Source: Fennellomyces sp. T-0311 | Taxonomy: Eukaryota > Mucoromycota > Mucoromycetes > Mucorales > Lichtheimiaceae | Direction: 5' to 3' | Length of the DNA stretch: 64,000 nt | Assembly: GCA_025266875.1 (NCBI GenBank) | Contig: JALLLT010000010.1 | Coordinates: forward strand, 496,001-560,000 | In this document: one piece after another, positions 16,001 through 26,713 of the stretch | Position numbering within the stretch: position 1 is the stretch's first letter | Layout of the letters: every line of letters begins with the position of its first letter | Made by a program: the position numbers and the translations under genes | Notes under the pieces: model-generated | Seen by the model: only the letters and a program-made list of their open reading frames with translations | The model's database searches: none | Told to the model about the DNA's origin: nothing

Positions 16001-16552
16001 ATTGGGGTCTTTGACTACGACGGCCTTGTAGAAACCTGGAAACAGCGGGCGGCGACCGATTGGCAGGGCTAATAACGTTGGGTAATGCTCTGGAACAGAT
16101 GGTTTCTGAAGCTGGTTGTCGATGATATTGAATATAGATGAATGTTTCCCATCGCCTCCTCCATCTTCTCCGCTGCCACCATGGTGAGAGTCACCACCAT
16201 CCGCTGCACCTGCACCGCCCTCTGGGATACTAGGATCATCGTCTTTTGGGTCTCGTTCGCGTAGATACGCATCAGTGGAAGTCGACCGAAACAATTGAGT
16301 CTCCATCCCTTTCCGCAACGGTTGTAACGCAACAAATACCGAACGTGTGGGACTCGTCCGTAACGTTTTCAGAAGCGCTTCTCCTCCCCAAACTGTCACT
16401 GGTGCGCATGAGGAGAACTTGCGCGGTGCGCCAGTTGCATTATGTAAAGGATTGACTTGTAATTGTGAAACGAGTGCACTGTGGAGTTTGGAACGTGGGA
16501 TAGTCTTGTTTATATGGAATAGAAATGAATGGCTCATGGTGAATCGCAGCAC
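13085..16552 (-). CDS. PIM1: Mitochondrial Lon protease (PIM1-like)
   Basis: This ATP-dependent serine protease of the mitochondrial matrix degrades misfolded proteins. The N-terminus is basic and Arg/Ser-rich ([17 protein letters not shown]), fitting a targeting presequence, followed by an acidic Gly/His-rich linker. The Lon substrate-binding domain begins at [20 protein letters not shown]. The AAA+ module has Walker [10 protein letters not shown] and Walker [10 protein letters not shown]. The protease domain carries the catalytic Ser in [16 protein letters not shown] and the Lys further on in [16 protein letters not shown] charged Lys/Glu-rich insert lies between the AAA+ and protease domains, as in yeast Pim1. 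Introns are inferred near 15565-15621, 14922-14971 and about 13691-13770; the last joins TSMG to GSSLYIE. The first start codon is chosen; MSHSF five codons later is an alternative. Confidence 0.95.
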
Positions 16553-16792
16553 GGAAGAGATTCGTCAGCAAACACACAAGGCGTCATATTTTTTGCATGA
16601 CGAACCGAGAAATCTCCGAGCTTGTGTAGCCGTGCTTTTTTTTCATTCCGTCTCAGCGTCTTTTGTCGGAAGCTTGTAAAAGGCTCCCGTGTTGATTATG
16701 TAGACAGGGGCGGTCTCTTGGTCCTGCAAGTCAATTGCTTTGCCTCGTGCTTACTGTCAAATCAAATCTTCGGTTAATTGCCTGAAAAAACA

Positions 16793-16800
16793 TATAAAAA
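16793..16800 (+). promoter_or_regulatory. TATA box of the CBM14 gene
   Basis: TATAAAAA lies 41 bp before the start codon of the small chitin-binding protein gene. The same element and the flanking GTCCTGCAAG and TTAATTG words recur upstream of the decayed copy about 460 bp further on. Confidence 0.6.
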
Positions 16801-16840
16801 GAGCGCACTTGCATCGTATCATTAGCCATCCACTTCAAGC

Positions 16841-17107
16841 ATGATCCATACTACACTTCTTCCGCTCATCCTGCTTTCTTTCGTCCCATTCTTCTCTAGT
16901 CAAACCAGGATAGCCTACGCCAAAGAGCACGTGCCATGTCCGGTTCCGGGAGGCAAGACCTATGCTGCAATGACCCTAAGCTACTGTGTCGACTATTATA
17001 CCTGCGATGCGCAAGGAAACCCGATCGTCCTTAGTTGCCCTGGTGGCTGGATGTTCGACAATAAGAGCCAAAAATGTGCACCATCTCATGATGTCTCTTG
17101 TAAATAG
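16841..17107 (+). CDS. Small secreted CBM14-type chitin-binding protein
   Basis: An 88-residue, single-exon protein. A hydrophobic signal peptide (TTLLPLILLSFVPFFSS, residues about 4-20) precedes one six-cysteine module. Cys spacing after the first Cys is about 15, 5, 10, 12 and 7, with aromatic residues around YCVDYYTC and GGWMF. This matches the peritrophin-A/CBM14 fold that binds chitin. Such single-domain secreted proteins may coat and protect the fungus's own wall chitin (Avr4 is the known precedent) or help wall remodelling; which applies here is inference. It lies between Lon (divergent side) and chitin synthase, both separate transcription units. A promoter TATA box and a tight leader fit a highly expressed secreted protein. 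No transmembrane tail is present. Confidence 0.8.
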   Translation: MIHTTLLPLILLSFVPFFSSQTRIAYAKEHVPCPVPGGKTYAAMTLSYCVDYYTCDAQGNPIVLSCPGGWMFDNKSQKCAPSHDVSCK

Positions 17108-17189
17108 ATTTTTTTCTGGTTTCTAAGCAATAAAGCAATCTCTCTGGACGGAGCGCGTGACCTTCCCATGCATATAAAATAGAGCCGAT

Positions 17190-17565
17190 GTATGGTCCTG
17201 CAAGCTAAATGTTTCCTCCTTAGGACTGTCAAAAGCAATCGATCTTTAATTGTTTATATAAAAAGATATATATATAAGGGAGGGAGCTAAGCACCTCATC
17301 ACTAGATAGTATCTTGGCCACGGATGATTCACTATATGTTGAATTCATTCACGCTATTCTCGCAAGGTCGCTTTTACGGTTTTCCCGTCAATCCAATAGG
17401 ACCTATACCTCCTGTCTTCCAGAATATCAAGAAAATGACTTACATTTGTGTGGGGGGCTATGTCGATTGCTATCTTTGCATATCAGAAGGAGAGCTAATT
17501 AAATACGTCAACGGACAAACCTTCCGTGTTGGACAAGAAAAGCGCACTCCATAAAAGGATGTCAA
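17190..17565 (+). pseudogene. Decayed tandem copy of the CBM14 gene with its promoter
   Basis: This stretch matches the preceding CBM14 gene and its upstream region in order: GTCCTGCAAG, CTGTCAAA, TTAATTG, a TATAAAAAG box at 17257, a start ATGATTCA at 17324, and the cysteine-rich core. A 76-codon frame remains open from 17324 to 17554 (MIHYMLNSFTLFSQG at its start). The core has only three Cys. The fourth and fifth family cysteines are replaced (KCAP has become KRTP), and a stop falls before the last Cys. The disulfide scheme cannot form, so a pseudogene is the best call; a diverged functional peptide is possible. Confidence 0.6.
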
Positions 17566-17672
17566 ATGCCCTGTCCGATCTTGAAACCTCTTATCATAGA
17601 CTCACCGGAAGACGCCTCCTCAGTTATTACGTTGATAAAGTAGGTAAGTGCTTTCATTTGTAACTGAGAGCA

Positions 17673-17903
17673 TTAGTTACGTAAAAGAGCTAAACCATCC
17701 GGAGCCGAGACTATTTTGTTTCCATCTTGACAATCAATATAGCTAATTTTCTGAGCAAAACGATCGAACATTCTTCTTTCACTTTCTCGGGAATTTGCCT
17801 TTGCACAGACTTGTTCTACACTGTCTCTAGATAATACGAAATAGTCTTCGAGATTGTGGTGGTCGCCTTGTTCCGTTATCCGATAAAGCGAATGCAAAGT
17901 CAT
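17673..17903 (-). other. Small open frame of unknown status (76 codons)
   Basis: The minus-strand frame begins MTLHSLYRITEQGDHHNLED, includes RESERRMFDRFAQKISYIDC and ends ALLRN. It is hydrophilic and looks more protein-like than other frames in this spacer. I recognise no family, and no splice partner or TATA box was clear. It could be a small gene, a fragment of a decayed gene, or chance. Confidence 0.2.
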
Positions 17904-17909
17904 TTTTGT

Positions 17910-18873
17910 CAGCCCCCACCCACAAAATGGGCAATTAACGTTTGTGTTGCATTGGCTGCTTGTAATGGAAATGAGCGGGGGTATGGTTAGCGTAGTATGT
18001 GAAAACCATCAGATGGCTGATGCATGCGTTTCTACATAGTTTGGGTGCTTATCGGGTTAGCGGCAAAAACATAGAAGCGGGTCCCTTTACCTGCACAAGG
18101 TAATTTCATTCGGTCTGCTCCGTATTCAGCATTCTGTGACATCTTGAGGGGCGCAGGGAAGTTCAACGTGTGTATAAAAGAGCATAAGCCCGTTCGGTTA
18201 CTAATTTAACTCCATAATTGAGGTACTTCTAAGGACACGTTGTTTGGCTTTCTTGCCCTTCTCGGGAGCGGGAATTAAAATTTGGCTGGACATGGCTCGT
18301 CGAAAAAGCTTAATTTAATGGATCAAGAGGTACTGTGGCGCAATCACTTAAAGTAAAAGGCCATGAATAGAGCACCCCCTGATAAGTCTATGATTAAAAC
18401 ATTTAATCAAAATAAATACGAATAACTGTTTTCTGGAAATTGGATGGCCGCATTGATCAGGAAGACACATGGAACTATGCCTAGGCAGATGGCGGGCTTT
18501 GATGTCATGGGTGTACAGATCAATTTGCGAAATACAACTCGATTTGCCCGTGTTCCGTTCACGTTTATAGACGCTCTTTTTTTTTTTACTTCGCCGCCGA
18601 GTTATAATTGGAACTCGTACAAGATCAGCTCAGGGGGAAATGGGTAAACTTTGAAGGAGCGAAAGGAAAGAAAGCTGCAATCATTCGCTCTATTATTGAT
18701 TTCCGCTTTCGTGTAACCATGTCATTTTCTTTGCGATATAAATTGCCAATGGTCGCTCATTGCAACGCTTGCTTTTCCTTTTGCAGATTGGATCGCTTCT
18801 AGGTATGCATTGATCGCAATGGACCCTAGGCAGTAGCAGTTAACGTTTTGTTTCGCTGTTTCATAGCGAGATC
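17910..18873. other. Chitin synthase upstream region
   Basis: No supported gene. A TATAAAAGAG element occurs near 18173 without a recognisable frame behind it, and a T-rich tract is at about 18578-18588. The final 300 bp presumably include the chitin synthase promoter and leader, and a 5' leader intron is possible but not shown. Confidence 0.35.
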
Positions 18874-21826
18874 ATGTATCATAACGACTTTGATTCAACA
18901 AGGTCACCGGGCACACCACCGGTGCCCCCGTACTCAGAGCAGTATCCACTCCAGGACACATCGTTTGCGAACCAGCCGGCAATGCAACGGGGCAACGATC
19001 CTTTCCACGATGAACAGAATATGCAAATCGAAAACATGAACCAGCCGCTTCTGGGTGGTGGCGGTCCAAATTCGCCGCATGTGGATGGCCCTCGATCACC
19101 ATTCTCTCGGACAGTGGGAGGCGGTGGAGGAATTCAATTTGTAGAACCGCAGTCTCCAGGCCCTCGTTATGGCGAGGCGCCCCGTCGACAACCTCGACGA
19201 TACAAAACAGGCAAGTTGTCATACCGAAATGTTTTTCTTTGATATATTCTGTGTTGTATAAAATCCTAATAATGGTCGTGTAGTGCGAAAGATTAAGCTG
19301 ACGGGCGGAAACCTTGTTTTGGACAACCCCGTGCCCACAAAGTATCTGGATCGTTTGCCAAACAGAACTGATCATGAATTCACACACATGCGATACACCG
19401 CTGCAACATGCGATCCTTCCGAATTCCAAGCTCAAAAGTATCAGTTGCGACAGCAGATTTCAGGAAGACAAACGGAGCTGTTTATTGTGTTGACCATGTA
19501 CAACGTAAGACACGCGAGCCCCTTTTTTAGTGCAATTTACAGCTGCAACTGACTGACCAATCCGAACTACAGGAAGACGAGGTGCTGTTCTGCCGTACAT
19601 TGCATGGCGTGATGAAAAACATCGCACATCTGTGCTCCCGCACACGTTCGCAAACTTGGGGCACGAATGGATGGGAAAAGGTGGTTGTTTGTGTCGTGTC
19701 CGATGGACGTACCAAGATCCATCCCCGCACCTTGAACGTGCTAGCTGCATTGGGCTGTTATCAAGAAGGTGTTGCTAAAAATATTGTCGAAGGCAAGGCT
19801 GTCACGGCACATATCTATGAGGTAAGAAGAAAAAAGGACTTGGTTACTCGTGGTGCAAAGCCTTCTAACATGAATCACATACACACATGGTAGCACACAA
19901 CACAAATCTCAGTGGATCCCGATATGAATTTCCGCGGCTCAGAGAAAGGCATCGTCCCCACCCAGATGCTTTTCTGTCTCAAGGAAAAGAACCAAAAGAA
20001 AATCAATTCTCATCGATGGTTCTTCCAAGCATTCGGCCCACTTATCAACCCCAATGTCTGTGTGCTTATCGACGTTGGTACTCGTCCCGGTCACACATCC
20101 ATCTATCATTTGTGGAAGGCTTTTGACATCAACAAACATACCGCCGGTGCTTGTGGTGAAATTCGAGCAATGACAGGCAAGGCGGGAGTCGCGCTGTTGA
20201 ACCCGTTGGTCGCATCGCAGAACTTTGAATACAAAATGTCCAACATTCTTGATAAGCCTCTGGAATCGGTTTTTGGCTACATTTCTGTGCTTCCCGGTGC
20301 CTTCTCGGCTTATCGATACACTGCTCTCCAAAACGACGTGACCGGACATGGCCCCCTCGAAAAGTACTTTATGGGCGAACAGCAACATGGTAGCGATGCG
20401 GATATCTTTACTGCAAACATGTACCTTGCTGAGGATCGTATTTTATGTTACGAACTCGTCGCTAAAAAGGATGCCGCATGGACTTTGCATTACGTGTCAA
20501 ACTCGTACGGTGAAACCGATGTGCCCGACAATGTGCCTGAATTCATTTCCCAGCGCCGGCGCTGGCTCAATGGCTCTTTCTTTGCGGGTATTTATGCGCT
20601 GGTTCACACAGGCAAGCTCTGGCGCTCGGATCACTTTTTCCTCCGCAAGATCTTCTTTATGATTCAAGGCATTTATCAAACATATCAGCTAATCTTCTCC
20701 TGGTTCGCTATCGTAAGTGTTCCGCTATTATTTTTTTTGGACTTGTGCTCACCAAAAATGTATAGGGCAACTTCTATCTTACATTCTACATCATGACTAC
20801 TTCTATGGAATCTGACTTCCTCGACCCGAAACCATTCTCTGGTGACGTTGCTCGGTATCTCCATATATCCTTCAATTACGTATACATTGTCTTGCTCGTC
20901 GTCCAGTTCATTATTGCTATGGGCAATCGACCGCAGGGTTTCAAATGGGCTTATGTTATGAGTATTGTATTCTTTGCGGCACTCATGGCATATATCATGT
21001 TCTGTACTATCTGGATTACTGCGGTTGGCGTCGACAGTGCACTGGACGAAGCGCGAGCATCGGACGATATGTTTATGGCTCTTATCGGTCAAAGTGCATT
21101 CCGAGAAGTCATTGTTGCTGTTGTATCCACCTATGTCATCTACTTTTTGGCCAGTTTCATGTTCCTCGACCCATGGCACATGTTCACCAGTTTCATCCAA
21201 TGTAAGTTTCTAGATTAAGTTTGTGAGAGTATCTCGAGTGCTAAAAGTGGGCCATGATAGATATCTTCATGTCACCATCGTATATCAATGTGCTCAATAT
21301 CTATGCTTTCTGTAACACGCACGATGTGTCCTGGGGTACCAAGGGTGATAACTCTGTTTCCACTGAACTCGGTGTTGTCAAGGCAAAGAAAGGCAAGGAT
21401 GGCGACTCTCATGTGGAAGTCGAAGTTCCAACAGAGCAAAAGGATTTGAACGAGCAATACGAGGAGGCATGTATGGAATTGAAGCGAGAAGTGGTCGCTG
21501 CTCCGGAAAAGCGTGACGCAAAGACCAAACAAGAAGATTACTACAAGGCTTTTCGTACTCGACTGGTATGTGTTGCAGCTTCGCAATATATATGGGTTCA
21601 AACTAGGCTAACATTCCTTTGTGCGCAATAGGTGTTGTCGTGGGTTATAACAAACATGGCACTTGTTGCTGTGATTACCAACGGGCAGATTTTAGAGTGG
21701 TTTGGCACGTACGAAGAACGAAGTACCGTGTACTTGGGCTTCATCCTGTGGTCGGTGGCGGGTCTGTCCGCGTTCCGGTTCATTGGATCGTGTCTCTACC
21801 TGTTCCTTAAGATATTCCGCCGCTAA
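18874..21826 (+). CDS. CHS: Chitin synthase (GT2; class I/II type)
   Basis: This plasma-membrane processive enzyme polymerises UDP-GlcNAc into chitin. Seven exons join to about 853 codons: 18874-19210, 19284-19504, 19573-19821, 19894-20712, 20766-21201, 21261-21565 and 21632-21826. The cytosolic N-terminus is Pro/Gly-rich. The conserved core starts at RRYKTVRKIKL, then has [14 protein letters not shown], the acceptor-binding region around [11 protein letters not shown], and the processivity motif [14 protein letters not shown] cluster of membrane helices follows (for example [16 protein letters not shown] and [20 protein letters not shown]), and a Lys/Glu-rich loop precedes the last two helices. 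Intron 1 begins GC rather than GT. Architecture and size fit the class I-III family of small chitin synthases without a myosin domain. GRIM-19 follows about 210 bp downstream. Confidence 0.95.
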
Positions 21827-22034
21827 TTCGTCTATTACTGTAATTTCTACACCTGTATCATGTAGTTTACCATATAAAAAAAATACATCGTCATTTTGCA
21901 TTAAAACAACTCTGAAAATCCGTTGCCATGGAGTTGCTACGTCACAAAATTTTGGCCCCGCTTCTTTGGTCGATAAACACAATTTCGCGTTTTCACCAAT
22001 AGTCAAAACTCCCCACTCTTTAAATATAGCCGCA

Positions 22035-22474
22035 ATGACCCAGGATTTACCCCCAAGTGGAGGATATAGCGAAGTACGGTACCGTCGCTACCTTCCCAAG
22101 AAAGGCCCCTCTGGTCTGGTCATCATTGGAGGCATGGCCGCATGCATGGCGTTCGGATTCTACCGAGTTACCCAAGGCAACTTGGAAAGAAGGTAATGCC
22201 AGCTTTTTTTTTCCATGAACGTTCATCAATGTAGGCTCATTCGAATGTTTTCTGCAGAGAATTAAAGCGTGAAAACCTCTGGTCGCGCATTCACCTTATT
22301 CCTTTGTTGACTGCCGAAGCGGATCGCGATATGTACCGTCGCACGGTCGCTGCGAAGGAGCGCGAAGCCGAGATCATGAAGGATGTCAAGGACTGGAAGG
22401 TCGGCGAATCGGTCTACAACAACAGCAAATACTTTACCCCTCCCAACTACGTCGCTGTTCCCGAAAGCAACTAG
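22035..22474 (+). CDS. NADH:ubiquinone oxidoreductase subunit GRIM-19/NDUFA13
   Basis: An accessory subunit of mitochondrial complex I. Two exons (22035-22192 and 22258-22474) give 124 residues. The N-terminus MTQDLPPSGGYSEVRYRRYL is typical, followed by one membrane segment (LVIIGGMAACMAFGFYRV) and a charged helical C-terminal part (RDMYRRTVAAKEREAEIMKD). It ends YFTPPNYVAVPESN. Length is close to the family norm. Its presence shows that the organism keeps a conventional proton-pumping complex I. Confidence 0.92.
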
Positions 22475-22933
22475 GTTTTTACAGTAATAGACTAAAAGAA
22501 CAACATGTTTTTTGTTTTCGATACAACGCATCACTGTTTATCTGCCATTGCGTCGAAGCCACTGCCGCTCTCTTTTATCAACGTGTTGGATGCGATAACG
22601 ATGTGTCTCCCCTGTGCTCGATGCCGACGCGTAGTGTAGATTGTTAATGTACAGCGAGGGATAGTGCTGTGAGGCGCGATGGCAACATCCAAACGTTTGT
22701 CCATCAAGAGAGGCGTTTTGAGCAAGAGCAATCCAAGCAAACGTTTCATTATGTAGCCGTCGAGCTTTTGTTTCGATTGTATCTAGACAATGTCGATCCA
22801 ATTCGTCAGGACGCCTGAAATACTGTGGATACGGGACTTCGGGCTATGTCACAGTAGAGTGTGCGTGGTAGGTTTTATTGGATGGAGTAAATTGAAAAGT
22901 ATGCAAATAGAATGTATTGGGAAAGCGTGCAAA
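22475..22933. other. Convergent spacer
   Basis: A 460-bp spacer between the GRIM-19 and NIFK-like genes, which point towards each other. It presumably holds both 3' untranslated regions. No supported gene was seen. Confidence 0.4.
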
Positions 22934-24483
22934 TTATTTGGCTGCCTTGGGCTTTGTAGCAGCTCTGGTTGTTCTGGGTTTCTTAGCAGCAGGCTTCTCC
23001 TTTGGCTGTACTGCCTCAGTCTTTTCCTCAGCGTTCTTTTGAACCCGTGTACGCTTGTTGCCAGCTGGCTTTGCGGGTTCTTCCTTCACAGGTTCAGCCT
23101 GCTTGGCCTTGGCACCCTTCTTGCCCTTTGCCGTCTCCTTAGCAGCAGGCTTTGCAGGTGCCTTCTTTACTTCGGTCTTTGGTTCCTCAGTTTGCTTGGC
23201 TTTAGCAGCAGGCTTCTTGGCCTTTGCAGACTCCTTCTTTGGTTCTTCCTTTGGTTCTTCAGCTTGCTTGGCCTTAACAGCCTTCTTGGCCTTTGCAGGC
23301 TCCTTAGCCACAGGCTTCTTAGCCTCAGCCTCCTTCACTGCAGGCTTCACTACAGGCTTCTTTGTGTCCTTCTTTGCATCCTTCTTCGCTTCCGTTGCCC
23401 GTGACGCTTCGAGCTTCTTATATTCCGCAGCCTGAAGAACAGAAACACCGATACTTAGTTTCGAGTAGATGGTATCAACGCGTGCAACTTACGTATCCCG
23501 GGAAATCGTAGTCAATGCCACGCTCCTTCAACTTTTTCCGTCGCTGCTCCTCGGTCTTCAGAAGTTTCTTGATTCGCTGCTCAACTTCCTCAGAAGTTCG
23601 GCTCTTATTATGTTCGCGCTGGTGGATGCGTGCAGTTGAAAATCCCTTGTTGAAACCCTTGATGGCGCCCTTGAAGAGATTAGGGTGTATCCGTTCGGAA
23701 GGAACGACTTTGCCTATACGTGAACTATTAGTATCTGATCATTATCCTGCGTACAGGCACCAACTTACATTGCAGCATGTGGCCAAGCAACAGGTAGTTA
23801 TCCATGGTTTCGGCAACGATCTCAGCGACCTTGGCCGACTCGAATTCGATGAAACCAAAGTGCTTGGATTTGCCTTGACGATTACGCGATAAGCGAAGTT
23901 TGTTGATGGTTCCGAACTGGCTAAAGTAGCCGCGCATTTCCTCTTCGTAAAAGCCGTGGGGTATTCTACCGAGATAGATGACACCGACATCATCATTCTC
24001 CTGTCAAACAGCTTGAGCATCCTATTGCACACACACCACCGTTCGACTTACAGCACTGGCAACAATCTTCTTATCAAATTTGGCCTTGGTCTCCTTTTTG
24101 CTCTTGCTCAATTCTTCGGTATCAAGAGCAACAACGTCCTCTGAGCTCTTGAATGCATCGACCTTTTCTTGATCGACTGCTTCTTCGTCGCTGCTTTCAT
24201 CGTCACTCGCCATGTCACCGAGAATTTCTTGGCGCAGGGCCTCCTCTTGTTCCTCTGTCATCAATTCCTCTTCTTCTTCCTCGACGGGTTCGGCCGTTTC
24301 AACGGGTTCCTCTTCGACTTTCTTTTCCGCCTTTTGCTTTTTTGCTACTGGCTTTTTGGTGCCTTTCTCCGTCTTTGCAGCAGCTGCGCGCACCGTTCGC
24401 TTCTGAACCGATCCGCCGGTGGTTGCAGGCTTCTTTGCCGTGGCTTTCTTCTCGGTCGCTTTTTGAGTGCGCTTAGGTGGCAT
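22934..24483 (-). CDS. Nucleolar RRM protein, NIFK/Nop15-like
   Basis: This ribosome biogenesis factor probably acts in 60S maturation, as its homologues yeast Nop15 and human NIFK do. The N-terminus is Lys/Ala-rich, then acidic (ETAEPVEEEEEELMTEEQEE). The central RRM starts GVIYLGRIPHGFYEEEMRGY and contains the RNP-1-like KSKHFGFIEFES. After the RRM comes the family helix PSERIHPNLFKGAIKGFNKG, then a basic region (RIKKLLKTEEQRRKKLKERG). The C-terminus is a long run of Lys/Ala/Pro/Glu repeats resembling linker-histone tails. Introns lie near 23993-24049, 23715-23768 and 23431-23491. The start MPPKRTQKATEKK at 24483 is the first in frame. The very long basic tail is unusual for Nop15 and may be lineage-specific. 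Confidence 0.85.
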
Positions 24484-26713
24484 AATGGTGCGTTAGATTA
24501 AGGGTTGACGCTGAGATCCCGCTTCCACTTTTTTTTTCGATTAAGCTGAAGCGGCTGAGCAGTCGCATTGTGGCTTGCGCTCCCCGCCTAATGCGTACCA
24601 CCTGTCAGCTCGTTATGGTATCTGATCCAGGACGCCTTACTTTCCGATAGCTTCGGGCGGTCGCGCGCCTACCAGTACATTTGCGATTGGTGTTGGCGTC
24701 ACCACACAAGGTTTATTCATCATGCAAACTCGCATCTCCAATAAGCCTGCTTCCGCTACCCCTTGGACACTTGTTGTAGAAACTAACCAGCAAAACCTGT
24801 GCATGTGTTTTATGACTATCTGTCAGCTGTATCTGTAATCATATTCGTGAATGCCACACCGGATTGAGATTACTGCTGTATTCACCATCGGCTTCGTCTG
24901 CACCTTAACTCCTACCAACATGGCAGCAGATGCAGGAGAGAGAGCCATGTTGTTCTGAACGAATTTCATTGTTTTATGTTCTCCCGTTGTGCAACCTCTT
25001 TCATTGTGATCAAGTTCTCTTTTGAAACATTGACGGTCATTGTGGTCCAATCAATTGAGGTTGAAAGAGAGCAGCCTTATAAAAAAAAGCTGGATACTAC
25101 ATGCCTACATACGTCTGCAACATGGATCGGCATTTCACCGTGCCAGGGGTCTTCCAGGCATTGCATTAGCTCATATGTTGTATTATCTTTTAGTGCATGA
25201 TTCAACTATTTTCACCGCCAGAAAATGCACAGCAAACGTTATAACTTTGCAAGTATCTCTGAGCTTGTCTTGATACTACGCAAAAGACGTAGGTACGTGA
25301 TTATCATCCAAGATGCTGCTGTTGCCTTCATAAGAAAATTATCATGAAAAGCAGTGAAAGGATAAAGTATGCATCGCCGTGCGATTTATGGCGGGCGTAA
25401 TAATATCCAGATCAGGGTGTTTGACGACATCGGCTATCCCTTGTAGGTCAGCGGCGATTCTAGACACTCAGGGACCCTACAATCCTGCCTAGAAGTAGCA
25501 CATATGCAGCAGTAAGAGACTAAAAAGATTCCATCTTTTTGAGAAAAAAACTAAACAGGAACTGATTGAACAGCATCTCTCATGCTGCTGGCTTATTTTT
25601 TCCATCTACTCAAATGTAATTCCGCATGCAGTTACTGGTGTAAATGTATGTCCTGATAGACTAGCTTAATATGTAATCAAGATCTCGATTTGTCTCACAT
25701 TATCAGGCATGTTTGTACACTGTAGATCATTTTGGCTCAAGCGCAAACACCGTGATCAAGTAAACAAATATGACATACATCTTTATTTTTTTTGGCAAAT
25801 CATCCTTTGACTCGTGCTTTAAGGCTATGCCACGGTCCGTCAGAAAGTCCAGCATGTAAAAAAAAAAATCCCACGACATGGATCGGGCATATCGTACTGA
25901 AACATGATTGATGTCTAGAGTAAATTAACAAAAAGGAACTAGCAAAGGCTCCTTGTACACTCGGGTACCCTTCTAAAGAGCGATTCCATCACCATCTTTC
26001 CTTTTGAAACGGATTTACTATAACAGGTAAAAAGCAATCAACGGCACAGTAAAGCTTGCTGTCAACTTTTTAATGTTACCAATGTGCTTCGCCTTTGATC
26101 TATTAAAAAACACGTCGTTTCACGTTGCAGTAAGTATTACTAAGGGTTAAATTCCTATGAAGCACTAATACCATCAGTTATAATAGTTCGATCAGCTATC
26201 AGCGAACCCATTGAGAATATGGTAATCGCATTAATTAAAGCCAGCGGGAGTCCAAGCGGTTGTTTCAGATCAGAGGCGCGTTTCCTTCTGTTCTCACCCA
26301 GCTATGGTCTATCACTGCTCTTTCTTGTTTCCTACACTTGCTGCTGTTGTAAGTCTGCATATTTTCCTACATCGGGATTAACTGAAATACGTTCCATCGA
26401 ATAGGAGCAAGGAGAACAGCACATAATTAAAGGTAACGAGTTGGAAGGAGTGGCATCAGAACATTGTATTCATTTTAAAATATGTTAAAACACAGGATAG
26501 CGTACATACATTCGAAAAACAAAGGTTAGGGTAGAGGTAGATAGGGTGGTGTAGTAATGAGTAATAAATAGTGATAGTGATACTAGCAAAGATTATGGCG
26601 GATGTAAGATACATGTTGGTATATCAGACTGTGGTGTTTGGTCGTCTGTAGCGCATTAACAGGACGTCGTAGTGTGTTGTGTTGTGTCATCTCCGTGGTG
26701 GTTGTGGTGATTT
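24484..26713. other. Intergenic region without supported genes
   Basis: A 2.2-kb spacer. Several short frames, including one of 75 codons on the minus strand at 24823-25050, lack recognisable features. Poly-A/T runs occur at about 25081, 25788 and 25860. The part next to 24484 presumably holds the promoter of the NIFK-like gene. Confidence 0.35.

Noticed and set aside
18173..18300. Third TATA box and leader resembling the CBM14 promoters
   Set aside because: TATAAAAGAGC is similar, but no cysteine-rich frame follows and the other promoter words are missing.
22790..23404. Leu/Cys-rich plus-strand frame of 204 codons
   Set aside because: It is the complement of the Lys/Ala-rich tail of the NIFK-like gene, which is in frame with its RRM.
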